In this document: positions 32,690 through 43,978 of the stretch, piece after piece | Layout of the letters: every line of letters begins with the position of its first letter | Numbering within the stretch: position 1 is the stretch's first letter | NCBI GenBank assembly: GCA_020310875.1 | Contig: CM035439.1 | Coordinates: forward strand, 136,517,929 to 136,581,928 | Direction of reading: 5' to 3' | DNA length: 64,000 bases | Origin: Ceratopteris richardii | Taxonomy: Eukaryota > Streptophyta > Polypodiopsida > Polypodiales > Pteridaceae | Translations under genes and position numbers: made by a program | Notes under the pieces: model-generated | The model's input: only the letters and a program-made list of their open reading frames with translations | The model's database searches: none | Told to the model about the DNA's origin: nothing

Positions 32690-32905
32690 ATGTGGATGTA
32701 GTCATGTCAACGAAAATGTGAAAGTGACAATTATGCTAGTGCATAGCATCGTGTCAACAAAATTCAAGCTCAAGATGGGCAAGAAACAACCATTCAAATC
32801 ATCGTCAAGAGTGAGAAAGAAAAAAGAGATGATTTATGAGATGGAGCCACAATATTCATTGTTCGAAAGAGACAAAGAGCACAAAGAGATGATGAATGAT
32901 TTTCA
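32690..32905. repeat. R1 repeat, copy 2 (partial)
   Basis: ATGCTAGTGCATAGCATC and the following CAAGCTCAAGATGG / CATTCAAATCATC blocks match 35,100-35,240 and 24,540-24,590. An 86-residue frame begins at 32,718 but has no known family features. Confidence 0.55.
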
Positions 32906-33420
32906 ACCCACCAAGAATCAAAGGCAAAGTCACACACACTCTGGCAGCGAGAACAAGGGTAAAACTATATTCCTGTGAAAATAGTATGTACATCATTTTG
33001 ACACTTGTTTGTGCGCATAACCCTCCCCGCGATGACATTCCCCCATACCTATATAACACTTTGGGGCATTTGATTCTCAGTGAAGAGGACATAGGGGAAG
33101 GAAGAGTGAAGACAGAAATTGAGGAGAAGGCGAGATCTGACGTAGCATGAGGAATCCTTTGTTCCAATCCAAGATGTGCCCTCAAGGAATGTAGGTTGTT
33201 ACTTTTGCATTTTGTAAAAAGCGGCAGCAGAGGGGAGTCGCTATAGAAAGACCCATCTCCCTTGTTTTGTGGAGACATTTTGAAGTTCATATTCTTGCTC
33301 CTTCCTCCTCTTGAAGCTTCTATTGAGATTTCATAGTGTTGGGGGGTGAAGTAAGGTGCATTGCCTCTCAATTAAGTACTTGAAGTAAGGTGCATTGCCT
33401 CTCAATTAAGTATTTGGGTT
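32906..33420. other. Unassigned; TATA-like site and 33-bp tandem repeat
   Basis: CCATACCTATATAACACTTTGG near 33,043-33,064 resembles an LTR TATA region, but no element boundaries were found. A 33-bp unit (GAAGTAAGGTGCATTGCC...) is repeated twice at about 33,348-33,415. No coding features were recognised. Confidence 0.45.
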
Positions 33421-33575
33421 AATCTACATTCGTCTATGCTTGCATGTCATGTAGCCTGCCGCGCCTGCGTACAAGCAATTTTGGATACCCACAGGTCCAT
33501 CCATCCATGTTTGGCGACGGAGAAGAGGAGCTGTTACCTTACAAAAGGCGCAGGCCTCGAGGTTGCGAGCAACTC

Positions 33576-33647
33576 ATCAGAGTGGCGCAGCGGAAGCGTG
33601 GTGGGCCCATAACCCACAGGTCCCAGGATCGAAACCTGGCTCTGATG
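33576..33647 (+). tRNA. Initiator tRNA-Met (CAU), copy 1, discriminator G
   Basis: The 72-nt sequence folds as a full cloverleaf. The acceptor stem is ATCAGAG/CTCTGAT with A1:U72, the D stem GCGC/GCGT, the anticodon stem GTGGG/CCCAC with loop CCCATAA, and the T stem CCAGG/CCTGG with loop ATCGAAA. A1:U72, three G:C pairs in the anticodon stem, and the T-loop A54/A60 are marks of the eukaryotic initiator. Anticodon CAT is at 33,608-33,610. The discriminator base at 33,647 is G, whereas plant initiators and the second copy have A. No intron. The first TTTT run for Pol III termination is about 40 bp downstream. This tRNA primes Copia reverse transcription. Confidence 0.95.
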
Positions 33648-33649
33648 TA

Positions 33650-34215
33650 AGCATCACGCAGAGCGCGAGCTTCCAACGGCCCCCCTCCCTTTTCCTTGCT
33701 CTCTGCTTTTGCAAAATTCTGTGTCCATATGTGCCCTTTCCGAATAATAACTCTCGAGATTTGGCTGACACACATCGATCTGCTATGCGTGTATGCGGCT
33801 TTTCTTCCATCTTCATTCTTCTTCACCACATATGCACAATCAGTCACCCAATTTACGGGTGCATGTTCATAATGCTAACATCCAATACAAGAGCTTCAAA
33901 CTTATCAAGTACAACTCTCTCCTCTCTCACACACACAGTCTGCATCCGACACACATCACATCGAAGCCCCGCGATACACCAAATTATTGTCACCAATCCA
34001 ATCCAATAGTCGCTACGTAGCTTAGCCATGAGAAATGTGGGGAAACCCTCTCTTCTTTCATCCATGCAATTCCTTCTTTAACCTGCACACTCTTATTATA
34101 CCTTTTTTGCACAAAACCATGTGCTTGAAACGCATACACTTCTTCATGAAAAGCACCCATTCACAAATTCAGTCATTATTATGTTGGCCAGGTGAACACT
34201 CCAACCATTGTGAGC
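33650..34215. other. No gene recognised downstream of the tRNA
   Basis: Open frames on both strands here overlap one another and show no family features. A CCCTTTTCC stretch near 33,687 could end tRNA transcription. Confidence 0.5.
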
Positions 34216-34216
34216 T

Positions 34217-34435
34217 TCAAGTTGCACAAATGCTAAAGAGGCTAGTCAATAGCTCATCAAAATCGATCCCTTTTGCTTGAGCATAAACTTTAACTACAAG
34301 CCTAAACTTATAACTCTCAATAGTATCCATACACTTGGGTTTAAAGTCAATGGCCTTCTTGCCAATGTTGGTGTGAGGAGCAAGCCCAAGAGCTTCACCT
34401 CTCCTCTTGGATTTCTCTCCACTTTTATCATGCAC
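34217..34435 (-). pseudogene. Copia RT N-terminal scrap
   Basis: The 72-residue minus-strand frame contains YKFRLVVKVYAQAKGIDFDE, which resembles the Copia RT motif yKARLVAKGyaQ.eGiDfdE. The catalytic region is absent. A shorter second copy of the same block is at about 34,862-34,940. Lineage unknown; it does not match Copia B at that motif. Confidence 0.72.
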
Positions 34436-34439
34436 AAAT

Positions 34440-34984
34440 GCAAAATCACTTTGACCTTACGTTTGTAAGTTTCACAGGTTAATTCTTCGTATCACTTTGA
34501 GCCAAATGCTCCTTGCAAAAGGCGGAAGGAATCTCGTGATTGAAGGGAGCCAAAAGCCACGAGAAATGTAGGGAAACTCTCCCCGCACATATGCACCTAC
34601 ATCCATTGTATCCTATCAAAACACATGGGACTTGCAATGGGTTTATGATTCTCGAGGTCAAAACACTCGAATAAAGTCCCAATGTATTTTGTTTGAGGGA
34701 CAGAAATGCCTCTATCTATTTGCACAAGCCGAACCTCCAAATAATGATGCCGATGGCCCAAATTCGACATTCAAAAAGAGGCATGCAAGATAGCATTGAA
34801 TTAGTGTACTAGCAAACATGCCTAACAAGTGCAAAAGACAATAGTCATACGACAAGTAGAGCAAATGCCTCATCGAAATCAATCCCTTCTTCTTGAGCAT
34901 AAACTTTAACTACAAGCCTAGACTTATAACTCTCAATATTGAATTACCTTTCGTTCCTTCCCCCCATTCCTTGTTTGAAAGATG
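34440..34984. other. Little recognisable; short second Copia RT scrap
   Basis: A repeat of the AAACTTTAACTACAAGCCTA block lies at 34,900-34,940. The rest shows no domain. The 67- and 62-residue antisense frames have no features. Confidence 0.5.
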
Positions 34985-35240
34985 GAGACACAGAGAGCTA
35001 TAAATCAATCATGTGAGCTAGAGAAACAAGATAGCATTGTACAATATACTCTATCAGAGGCTATGGAATAGAATAAAAAGGCCGAAGCTAGAGAAGCATT
35101 AAGTGAGTTGCAAAAATTCATGTCAACAAAAATATGAAACTAGCAATTATGCTAGTGCATAGCATCATGTCAAAAAAAATCAAGCTCATAATCAAAAAGA
35201 AAAATCCATTCAAATCATCATCAATATTGAGACAAAAAAT
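34985..35240. repeat. R1 repeat, copy 3
   Basis: It matches 24,310-24,600 with numerous small gaps (TCAATCATGTGAGCTAGAGA, ATAGAATAAAAAGG, GAAGCATTAAGTGAG). No intact frame was seen. Confidence 0.6.
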
Positions 35241-35244
35241 AGCA

Positions 35245-35435
35245 ATGGCAAACCCCATCGCGACACGCCCATGCCATCATGATCATCCACACCATCCTGA
35301 TGGTTAGCCCCATGGTGATGCTCCCATGCTATCATTATCATCCATACCATCACAACGGTTAGCACCGTTGCAATGATCCAAGACCATCGTGATAGTCCAG
35401 GCCATTGCAATGGTCTTAGACAATCATGATAGGGC
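35245..35435. repeat. Degenerate CCAT/ATCATG-rich repeat
   Basis: About 190 bp consists of irregular iterations around CATGCCATCATGATCATCC, CCATCACAACGG and CCATTGCAATGG, many of which are small inverted repeats. Units are not uniform in length. A 66-residue antisense frame rich in Trp, Met and His is a by-product. Confidence 0.6.
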
Positions 35436-35609
35436 CCTTATTTGGAAGAAACTAGGGTTGCAATCGTTTTGATAAATTTTCATATTTTTTTAAATATATT
35501 GGGTGCTTCTTGGACCTCCAAAGTAAGGGAATGCGAGCACCATAAAGAATCAAGGCAAGAAGCAATGTTTGGGAGACTTCTTGAGAAGTCGACAACATAC
35601 CAATTGTGG

Positions 35610-38085
35610 TAAAAAGAGCTTGCCTTAAGGTTTGAAATTCATTAAAAATTCTAGTACTTAAGCAAGTGTTGAGAGATGAACAAGTTTAGGATCTGTTCAC
35701 TCAATACAATGCTTTTGGATTAACCATGAAGAACACTACCCTAACATGGTTCCAATCCTTGCATTAAGGAGAATGTAGGGATATTAATCAATTGCTCAAA
35801 GCCTTTGTAACAGAATTCTCTACGAGCAGAATTAAACACAATTGTTCATCTTAATCCATAGGTTTAAGCAGACTCCATAAGAAACTATTAGGTTACACCC
35901 ATCTGCAAGCTACCTACTCACGCTAAACAAGTTCCTTGCTCGTAAATGGTTTGTTGAGTGCAAAACTACAATCATACTTCTATCTTAAGAAGCCCCGAAA
36001 CATAAAGCAATGCGTGAGGATGCGTATGGATATAGAGGATAATTTTGGAGCTATCTAAATTCTATAAGGATTCAGATTGTTAAACCAAATTCAAATCCAA
36101 ACCCTCTACCTCCATCAAAGAGTTAGCAAAGAAAGTGGCTCAAAAGTTAGGAGTATTGATTAAACAGACACCTAGAATGGTTTCTATGAAAAACCTTATT
36201 ATACATGTGGAGGAGATCAGCTAGCCAACATGTGTCCTTTTCTAGTTTAGAACCTAGGGAACCTGAATGCAAAATACTCCACAATTGAGGGAATATACAT
36301 GAACCAAACTCGCAAGATTGTCCCTATAATAATCAGGAAGTTAGGAAAATTTACGAACAGCCTTACCCGCAGCCACGTAGGTATCAAGGCCAATAGGAGC
36401 AGTAGCCTATTATAGACCAACACAACACAACCAACCACCTTATTAGGCACAACAAAGACCAAAACATGTGCTAGGAGAGCACCCACCACGCCTTGCTAAT
36501 GTAATTGCATTCAAATATGGGGCGAAAAATGATATCCTTAATACAACTTTAATACCAACATCTCCATTGATCTCAAGAAATGACCCCAATGATGAGAGTT
36601 TTGATACAATGTATGGAGATAGTACAATAGACTACTACATAGAATTCCTAGAGCACCTTGATGTATACCCGTAAAAAGCACCCACAATGGAGCCTAATTG
36701 GGAGCTCGAATATTCTATGTAATGTATGCAAAACCCAACCCTAGACCTCAAAAGAGGACCCTCTTTTAGATGCCAATTAGATCACTTTGTAAGGGAATGT
36801 CCCCATCCTCCACTTGTAGGGCAACGGCCTTATCTCACCATTCAAGGATATTGTTGAAAGTGTGGTAAAGAGCACATTATATTCGAATGTCGTAAAACCC
36901 TACCAATGCCTCTATAATAACTCCAATCAGCGTATTAAGCATAGTGCAAGCATCAAGTGGATCCACACCCACCTTTGTGCCTATTCAAACAGTGACCATA
37001 GCTGAGGCTTTAGATCAAACCCAACATGTAGAACAAGAGAAACCCTCATAATCTAGTGGAATCGTACAGTCTAGTAGAAAGAAAACGAAATCATGGAAAT
37101 TTTCTCGAGAAAGAGTTGAGAGACAATGGAACAAGAAGCTAGATAAACTTGAAGGAAGATTGAAAGAAACCAAGGAAAATATCATAGGATTAACATCACA
37201 AGAATCACTAGAAATTCCCTCCTTTCCAAAGCCAGGATGATTTTTAGTAGAACCCCTTGTAGAGGACTTGGATATGATGTTCAAAGCCTATCAAGCTATT
37301 TTGAGAGAAGGACCCAATCCTGCAAAGCTAGAAAAAAACTACTCGAGAGTAGACCTAGAAATAGAGAGAACCAAACTTTGCATGAAAATCGTTGAACCAG
37401 TGTAGGCTATGCTCGATGCTACCCAATATGCTAAGTCGAGTAACCTAATCAAACCACTTTTGCACATCTAGGGACTATTAGAGAGATTAGAGTGATTGGT
37501 ATCTAAGCCAAACCATTTAGTGCCAAAGGAAGCTCATTCCATAACAAGCACACCATGATAAATCTCACCAGTTATATCATAAGTTCTTAATGCGACAGAG
37601 TGTGGAATTTCTCCCCCAATCAATATGTACTCACAAGTATTCTTGAGAGATATTCAAGAGGAGAAATGGAGGTTAGAGTAGGGTGTTCCACCCCATATTC
37701 AAGAGATGTATGATCTTTATGATCAATTTCCTCAAGACATCCCTTCTACATAGGGGGAGTAGGAAGATTTCCAGTCAAGTGAAGGATTAGATTTTGAATC
37801 GAATTCCTTACAAGGATTGCCCCATTTCAGAGGACCATGGGAATCAAAGTGTATTCAGATGAGAGCTCCTACTGTCTTGAGAAGAAACAATGATTCAATT
37901 TTCTTTGGGAACATGGAAGTGATCAAGAATAATAAAGTGTAGTGTCAAGTCACTTTAGATGAATTATTGAAACTCAAACCTGAGTTGCAAAATCATGTAG
38001 CAAACAAACTACTAGATGTTGATAATTCCCGCCCTCAAGAAGGATCGCAAAGAAAGGTGTTAGAGATACCCATATATAAGAGCTT
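35610..38085 (+). pseudogene. Gypsy G2 gag and linker, right arm
   Basis: The plus strand carries the G2 gag. Capsid-like readings occur at 35,715-36,160 (NTTLTWFQSL, LAKKVAQKLGVL), then a 68-residue frame at 36,468-36,674 (MLGEHPPRLANVIAFKYG) and two degenerate zinc knuckles (RCQLDHFVREC and KCGKEHIIFEC, about 36,765-36,895). A charged linker with many stops runs to 38,085. There the sequence jumps past protease and most of RT compared with the left copy. Confidence 0.72.
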
Positions 38086-38857
38086 AGCCAAATCTTTGTC
38101 GAGTACAGAAAGCATCAAGTGTGCATGAACCCAGAGAAATGTTGCTTGATGGTTAGATAACATAATTTTAGGTCAAATTGTGCCATAGAACAATAAATAT
38201 ATCTATGTAGATGAATAGAGAGTGATAGTTGAGTTACCCAGACCCAAAACAGTTAAGGAAGTACAAGATTTTAGTGGACATTGTGGGTACTACCAAAGTT
38301 TTATCCACATGTACATTATTATTACAAAGCCTCTATACAACCTCTCAACAAACTTCGAATGGATTGAAGAATGCAAGACCTCTTTTAATGAGCCAAAACA
38401 ATGATTGTGCTAAACCCCTATTTTGACAACACTTGACTAAAATAAACCATTCCATGTTGATGTCAACACTTCAAACTATGCTATTGGATGTGTGCTAGCA
38501 CAACCTATAGATGAAGGGAACATAGATCTACCAATAGCATATGTGAGTAGGCAAATAAAAGCCATAGAACACAATTACTCTACCATCAAGAGAGAATGTT
38601 TAGGCTTGATCTATGCAGTTAGAAAGTTCATACATAATTTGCTCACAAATAAGTTTAAATTCTTTACAAATCACCAAGCTTTAATCTACCTAGTGAACAA
38701 TCCTTGCAAGATGGGTAGATTAGTAAGATGGTTTCTATTACTAATTGAATACAATTTTGAAGGATTAGTCAAGAAAGGAAAGTCTCACCTTTCACCACTT
38801 ACTTCTAGAGAATTGATGGGTTCAAAAACACATAACCTAACTAACATAGAAGTTTGA
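38086..38857 (+). pseudogene. Gypsy G2 RT end and RNase H, right arm
   Basis: A frame from 38,222 reads VELPRPKTVKEVQDFSGHCG, YYQSFIHMYIIITKPLYNL and FEWIEECKTSFNE, the RT thumb/connection. After stops, the 121-residue frame 38,492-38,857 gives the RNase H: IAYVSRQIKAIEHNYSTIKR, ECLGLIYAV, TNHQALIYLVNN, KMGRLVRW. In the catalytic DH position the D is N (TNHQAL). It ends at a stop, then joins the reverse-oriented G1 LTR. Confidence 0.85.
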
Positions 38858-38879
38858 TAGAGCACTAAAAACATTGTAC

Positions 38880-39415
38880 TAGGCACTTCTTCTACTATCT
38901 CATGAAATCAGATTCAGCACAAATGTAGAGGTATGAAAGAATGAATGGCAACAGAATTGATGAAGATCAAATAATTACAAAAGAAATGATAATACCATTA
39001 TGTAGATAGACATAAAATTGCCTCATACATCTTTCCTTCCATTTATCTTGCAACTAAAAGACCTTTTCTACAATGCTCTACCTCCCTTTAAATAGACAAA
39101 ACAACTTGCCATAGGGGAATACAACTGCTAAGTCCTAAGACTTTCAGGTAACATCCGGTCAAAACTGGTTATAATAAAATCTGATTGAGCAATAGCTGAC
39201 TCAATATATCGGATTCACCACAATTTTTAAATATCCGACTAAGCAATTTTTAAGATAGCCGACTTAGTAACTTTTCATTTGTAGATAGCTCTCACTAAGG
39301 TTCACCACACGACACATCATTTGGAGAATTTTGTGAAAAAATCAGACTCCGACTCACAAATCCCTTGATCACAATGCTATTCACATGAAGAAATATTATT
39401 ACTAGTTTTAGTCTT
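38880..39415 (-). mobile_element. Gypsy G1 LTR-like region, right arm
   Basis: Reverse complement of 9,030-9,590, with the TATA-like CTATTTAAAGG near 39,090. It adjoins the G2 stop by about 20 bp on one side and the G1 extra region on the other. Confidence 0.55.
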
Positions 39416-41153
39416 TGTACTGTTTCTCCATCTCTAGACTTCCACCAATTGGTTCCTTCATTATAACTTCAAAGTATTCCACTACATCTTGGACTGGATC
39501 AACAACTGATTACTCAATCTATTCCAAACTTTGTCCTCTTTTTCTTATTGGTAAACTAACTTATGGAGATTATCCTCCTCCTGAGTACTTTATTCCTTCT
39601 TCAATTGCTCAACCTGTTGAATCCAATATTCTTTTTTTTACACTTGATGAATTTTTTCTACTAACTTAGGTTCATGCTCTACTATCAAATCCTATCTTTG
39701 TTACGTCGATTAATCATGGAATACATTTTTCTCCTTAATTACTCCCCACATATTCTACATTTTAGAATATATTTTGTGCTTCAAAATTGAAACATGCCCT
39801 ACATCCATCAACACTAGTATTAAGATCCAATTCTTCCTCCTTAAACATTTGCTTTTCTAATACCTACAAAGGTTGTAATCTGATTCATCATTTCATTATC
39901 AATTTGTGACTCAACATTGATTTCTACCAACCTCTTTAATTCAGATTCAACTCTCTCTTCCGTAATTCCCATTGAATCCTTAAACACTTCCAATGACATC
40001 TTTACTCTTGCTATCTCTAATGCTTGTTGTTCCATCAAATTTCTCATGTCAACCATATGCTTCTCTTTTATTTGCTTTAATTCTTCTTAGAGCTTCCTAT
40101 GCACCATATCTTGCCTTGATTAAAGTTTTTATACCTCCCATTTATCTGAATCAAGCTTAGTAAAATCAGATTCCTACACCTTGTGCAGTTCTATGTGCTA
40201 TCCCTGATCAACTTTTACAGGAGTATCAACCCCGTGAGCATACTAAAAATTTGAGGCTAAGTATACACACAACCTATTGTTGGATAGAAATCTTTCCATC
40301 TGATAGAAAAATTTCTCCATACAATCTTTCATAAAACCAATGAGCCTGACTAATCTTCATTCCTTTTTTTGCCCAACATAATGGTGCATAATTCTCTTTA
40401 GACATGTAATCAAATTAAATGATAAAGCACATTCTTTCCAAATACCATTTCAACTCCTTTCCCCTAGCGTAACTCACATTCTTCAGCATATAATACTCTC
40501 TACCTCCTTGCCTTGGACCAATTCCCTCTTTAATGCATCTTTTGGACATTTGAGAATAAACACATCCACCACATAGGGCAATTTAAACACCTCTATGACC
40601 TTTTCAAATGTCAAACTCACCTTTGGAGAAATCTGACCCTTTGTTTTCCTCAATATATCCACCTCCAAATTTGCATAATAATTCTTCTTCGAACTATCCC
40701 ATGGCAATGCTGCTAACTCATACAATCCAACTTGTTGCAACCAAACAATATTAAGAGGTGCTTGACAATCTTCTACCTTGAAATCAGTATACGGATCCAT
40801 TAGTTCTTGCATTAGATTTCTTGTTGATAGTGGTGTAGGTATTTCTTAATCCTCTTTTGTAGCACTATCCTTTTCCACTATGCTAGTATCTTCATCTTTC
40901 ACTCCAACAACTTTCTGCGCAACCTCTTCTTTATCACCTTGTGTTGTTCATCTTGAACTCCTAACTACAACCCATCACTATTCCTTCGCTTCGGCATACT
41001 TGCTACAACTCGGTCATTGAGTATAGACACCAATTGCAAATGAACGTACATGAACTCGTGTATTAAAAGATAATTTCCACTCTTGAGAATGCTATCAGAC
41101 AATCCACTCAAGTGCAATGCAGTGACAAAAACTAGTTTCCATCTTTCCCGCAC
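39416..41153 (-). pseudogene. Gypsy G1 extra region after integrase
   Basis: The minus strand has a long degraded frame between the integrase remnant and the LTR-like part. It starts MRERWKLVFVTALHLSG (41,153), then, after stops, the 109-residue open frame 40,483-40,812 with GLYELAALPWDSSKKNYYAN, GQISPKVSLTFEKVIEVFKL and CPKDALKREL, then KDCMEKFFYQM and finally a coiled-coil-like MVDMRNLMEQQALEIARVKM (39,841-40,056). The NYYANL...VS...I..fkLP pattern resembles the plant 'putative transposon protein' regions found with gag/Gypsy elements; this is a weak match made from memory. The left arm lacks about 660 bp of it. Confidence 0.5.
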
Positions 41154-41159
41154 ATCGAG

Positions 41160-41565
41160 CTATCCTTTAAAGAATTGAGTAGATGAAAAATATTGAATAT
41201 GGTAACTTTCAATACTGCACAATCTAATCAAACATATGTTTAACCTTACACTTCTCCAAATATAATATGAGTTTCTCAGTATTGGCTCATCAATCGATTG
41301 TTCCACCTTGTAATGCCAAAGATTGCCAATCAAAATGCAGTGGCTTACCTTGAACTTTTTTAACTTCACTTCATTAATTGGATTCTCAACCCTAATTCCA
41401 AACACATCAAATCTTCAAGGATCTGATAAGGTCCTTTATATGTCAATGTCAATTTACCAAGCGGAGTTCCCAACCTAGAATTATACACCATTACCCAATC
41501 ACCAACTTGAAACACCTTGAATTTGACATTAATATTTACCCAAGCCTACCTTCTTCAAGGCAAAT
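41160..41565 (-). pseudogene. Gypsy G1 integrase C-terminal remnant, right arm
   Basis: The minus strand reads FQVGDWVMVYNSRLG, LGKLTLTYKGPYQILE and, after a frameshift, MFGIRVENPINEVKLKKFK, the integrase GPY/F region. The zinc finger and DDE core are absent. Confidence 0.75.
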
Positions 41566-42180
41566 TTCATCCTTTGACCTGAACTAAAATTTGATGGCAT
41601 AATTCCATGAGTTAAAAATGCTAAGAACTTATCATACTAAGAATTCGATTTAGTAATCTTAGCATTGAATAATGGAGCATCAAGAAATTCATCATCCATC
41701 CTGATTGGTGCTTCATCTATTTATAATCTTCTAAAATATTCAGCCATAACATGCTCCTTCAGTGGAGTATGGACAATAACGAAGTCAAATTCTTGAAGCA
41801 AAATCTCCATCTTGCTAGTCTACTTATTAAAAAAGGCTTATAAATGAGATATACCAATGCTTGGTGATCCACATGAACAATGACCTTATTTCCCAATAAG
41901 TAGTGTGTATTCATATTTAAGGTATACACCACCCCCAAACGTTCTCTTTCCATCTTGGCATAATTTCTCTCTCTTGAAGACAATACTCTACTTGCATAAT
42001 ATATTCGCCTATATGACCCTTTCACTTTCACCTGCATTAGAATTGCCCCAACTTCCACATGTGAGGCATCAACAAAAACGTGGAAAGGTAATGACCAATC
42101 TAGTGCTTGTAAAACTCGTGCAATAGCTATCATTTTCTTTAACAATTGATTTGTTATCTCTTGAGCTTCCACCCAAAAAA
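41566..42180 (-). pseudogene. Gypsy G1 RT end and RNase H, right arm
   Basis: The 137-residue minus-strand frame (41,759-42,172) mirrors 7,292-7,700 on the left: LDWSLPFHVFVDAS, VGAILMQ, ERNYAKMERERLGVV and HVDHQALVYL, keeping the three RNase H acidic positions. It then shifts frame near 41,760. A Copia A RT in the other orientation begins immediately beyond 42,190. Confidence 0.88.
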
Positions 42181-42189
42181 AGGACCATC

Positions 42190-43499
42190 CTTCTTAGTTA
42201 AATGAGTTAATAGAAAAGAAATATTGGCTAAATATTTGAATATGTATCAACTGGATGTGAAAAATGCTTTTCTCAATGGTTACATTTCAGAGGAGGTTTA
42301 CATGGCTCAACCTCCCAGCTATGAAGACCCAAGCAAGGTAAATTATGTGTGCAAATTGAACAAAGCTCTTTACGTTTTGAAGTAGGCACCTAGGCCATGG
42401 AATCATAGGTTAACTACCTACCTTCAAGATCAAGGATTCATGATGAGCAAAGCAGATTCTTCTCTATTTGTCAAGAGAAGCAACTCTGAAATGATATACT
42501 TATGTGTGTATGTTGATGACATCATACTTACAGGTAGTGATGCCAATGGCATCAAACAACTCAAGAACCAAATGATGTAGGAGTTCAAAATCCGTGACCT
42601 AGGGTTTTTGACGTACTTTCTTGGACTTGAGTTAGTCTACACTAATTCTGGAATTTACATTACTCAAAGGAAATATGTGTGGGACATGTTGAAGAAGTTC
42701 CACTTGGAAAATGCAAAGGTAGCTAGCACCCATATGGAGGTAAATCATCAATTAAGTGCTCATGAAGGTGATTTGCTTCAAGACATTGCAGGACATCAAA
42801 ACATAGTTGGGAGTCTAAACTATGCAACTTTGACAAGGATTGACATAGCTTATGGAGTAAGTTTTCTAAGTCAATTCATGCATAAACGTAGAGCACCTCA
42901 CTTGGAAGCTGCCAAAAGGATTTTGAAGTATCTCAAGGGTACTCAAAAGCAAGTTCTATATTTTCCATACACATCAGATTTGGACATTAAGCTATCCTCA
43001 AATGCAGATTGGGTAGGTTGTAAAGATGATAGAAGGAGTACCTCTGGATATTTGTCTTTTGTAGGTGATAAGCCCATTTCATGGTCTTCCAAGAAGCAAC
43101 CAATTGTTGCTCTATCTTCAATAGAGGCTGAATACAGGGGACTAGCAAATGCTACACAAGAAGCCATATGGATTAGATTGTTATATTCAGATTTAGGACT
43201 TCACACTCACCCACCTATGATTTTTGGTGATAATACAAGTTCTTTGCATCTTGCAGCCAATCCTATTTATCATGCAAAAACCAAGCATATAGAAGTACAC
43301 TATCATTATGTTAGAGAGAAGTTATTGACCAAGGAGATTCAACTTGCATATGTGTCACTAAATATGCAATGTGCAGATTTTTTAACCAAAGCACTTGATG
43401 GTACTAAACTTTAAAGGTTTAAAGCTATGATTGGATTACAGGGCATTCAAGAAGAATCATGAAGAATTACAAGCCAAGATGTTTGTCTTGAGGTGGAGA
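42190..43499 (+). pseudogene. Copia A RT-RNase H, right arm
   Basis: The plus strand carries [23 protein letters not shown] followed by a stop (42,383-42,385), VYVDD at about 42,506-42,520, and a second stop at 42,578-42,580. A 268-residue open frame (42,608-43,414) then covers the connection and a complete-looking RNase H: DRRSTSGYLSF, ISWSSKKQPIVALSSIEAEY, DNTSSLHLAANP, KHIEVHYHYVRE. It is the best-preserved RNase H in the window. The PPT-like AGGTGGAGA precedes the LTR at 43,500. Everything 5' of RT is missing. Confidence 0.88.
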
Positions 43500-43978
43500 T
43501 GTTGGTGCAAATGTCCAAGCCATCACACTTGGCTAGGCATGGAAGCAAATATGTGTAACTACTTGAAGAAGCATGAGAACCTTAGCTTGTAATTGCTTGA
43601 TCATTAACCATTGTAAAAGTTGTTTTACTTGAGGAATCTTGTAAGCCCAAATATCTTGTGATGTTATGAGAAATAAGAGCTATGAATTTCATTTGGTAGT
43701 CCTAACCTAGAGGAGTACTTTTAGGTGGAGGCTCATTTGAATTTCAAATTCAAATTTGAAGAAAATCCTTGTAAAAGGACTTGTAAAATTCACAGCCAAT
43801 AGGCCTCGTCTTGGAGCTCCTCCACTGATCATTTGTTGGATTTGAGTAGCTTACACCATAGCCTACTCATCTCACTATCGTTCTGCATCATATCCTTGCC
43901 AATGTTCTTGTATAACAATGTTTATATCACATACATTTCATTGATTAATGTTGTCTACTTCTCTGCTATGACTACTCA
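43500..43978 (+). mobile_element. Copia A 3' LTR, right arm (479 bp)
   Basis: TGTTGGTGC...ACTACTCA, directly after the PPT. A hairpin with 10-nt arms and a one-base spacer lies at 43,735-43,755 (ATTTGAATTT-C-AAATTCAAAT). Start secure, end tentative. Confidence 0.68.

Noticed and set aside
33444..34065. Overlapping frames around the tRNA gene on both strands
   Set aside because: They run through the tRNA itself and show no domain, so they are treated as chance.
40483..40812. Host gene candidate (109 residues)
   Set aside because: Its place between Gypsy integrase and the LTR-like part, copied with them, makes an element-borne frame more likely; kept as part of G1.
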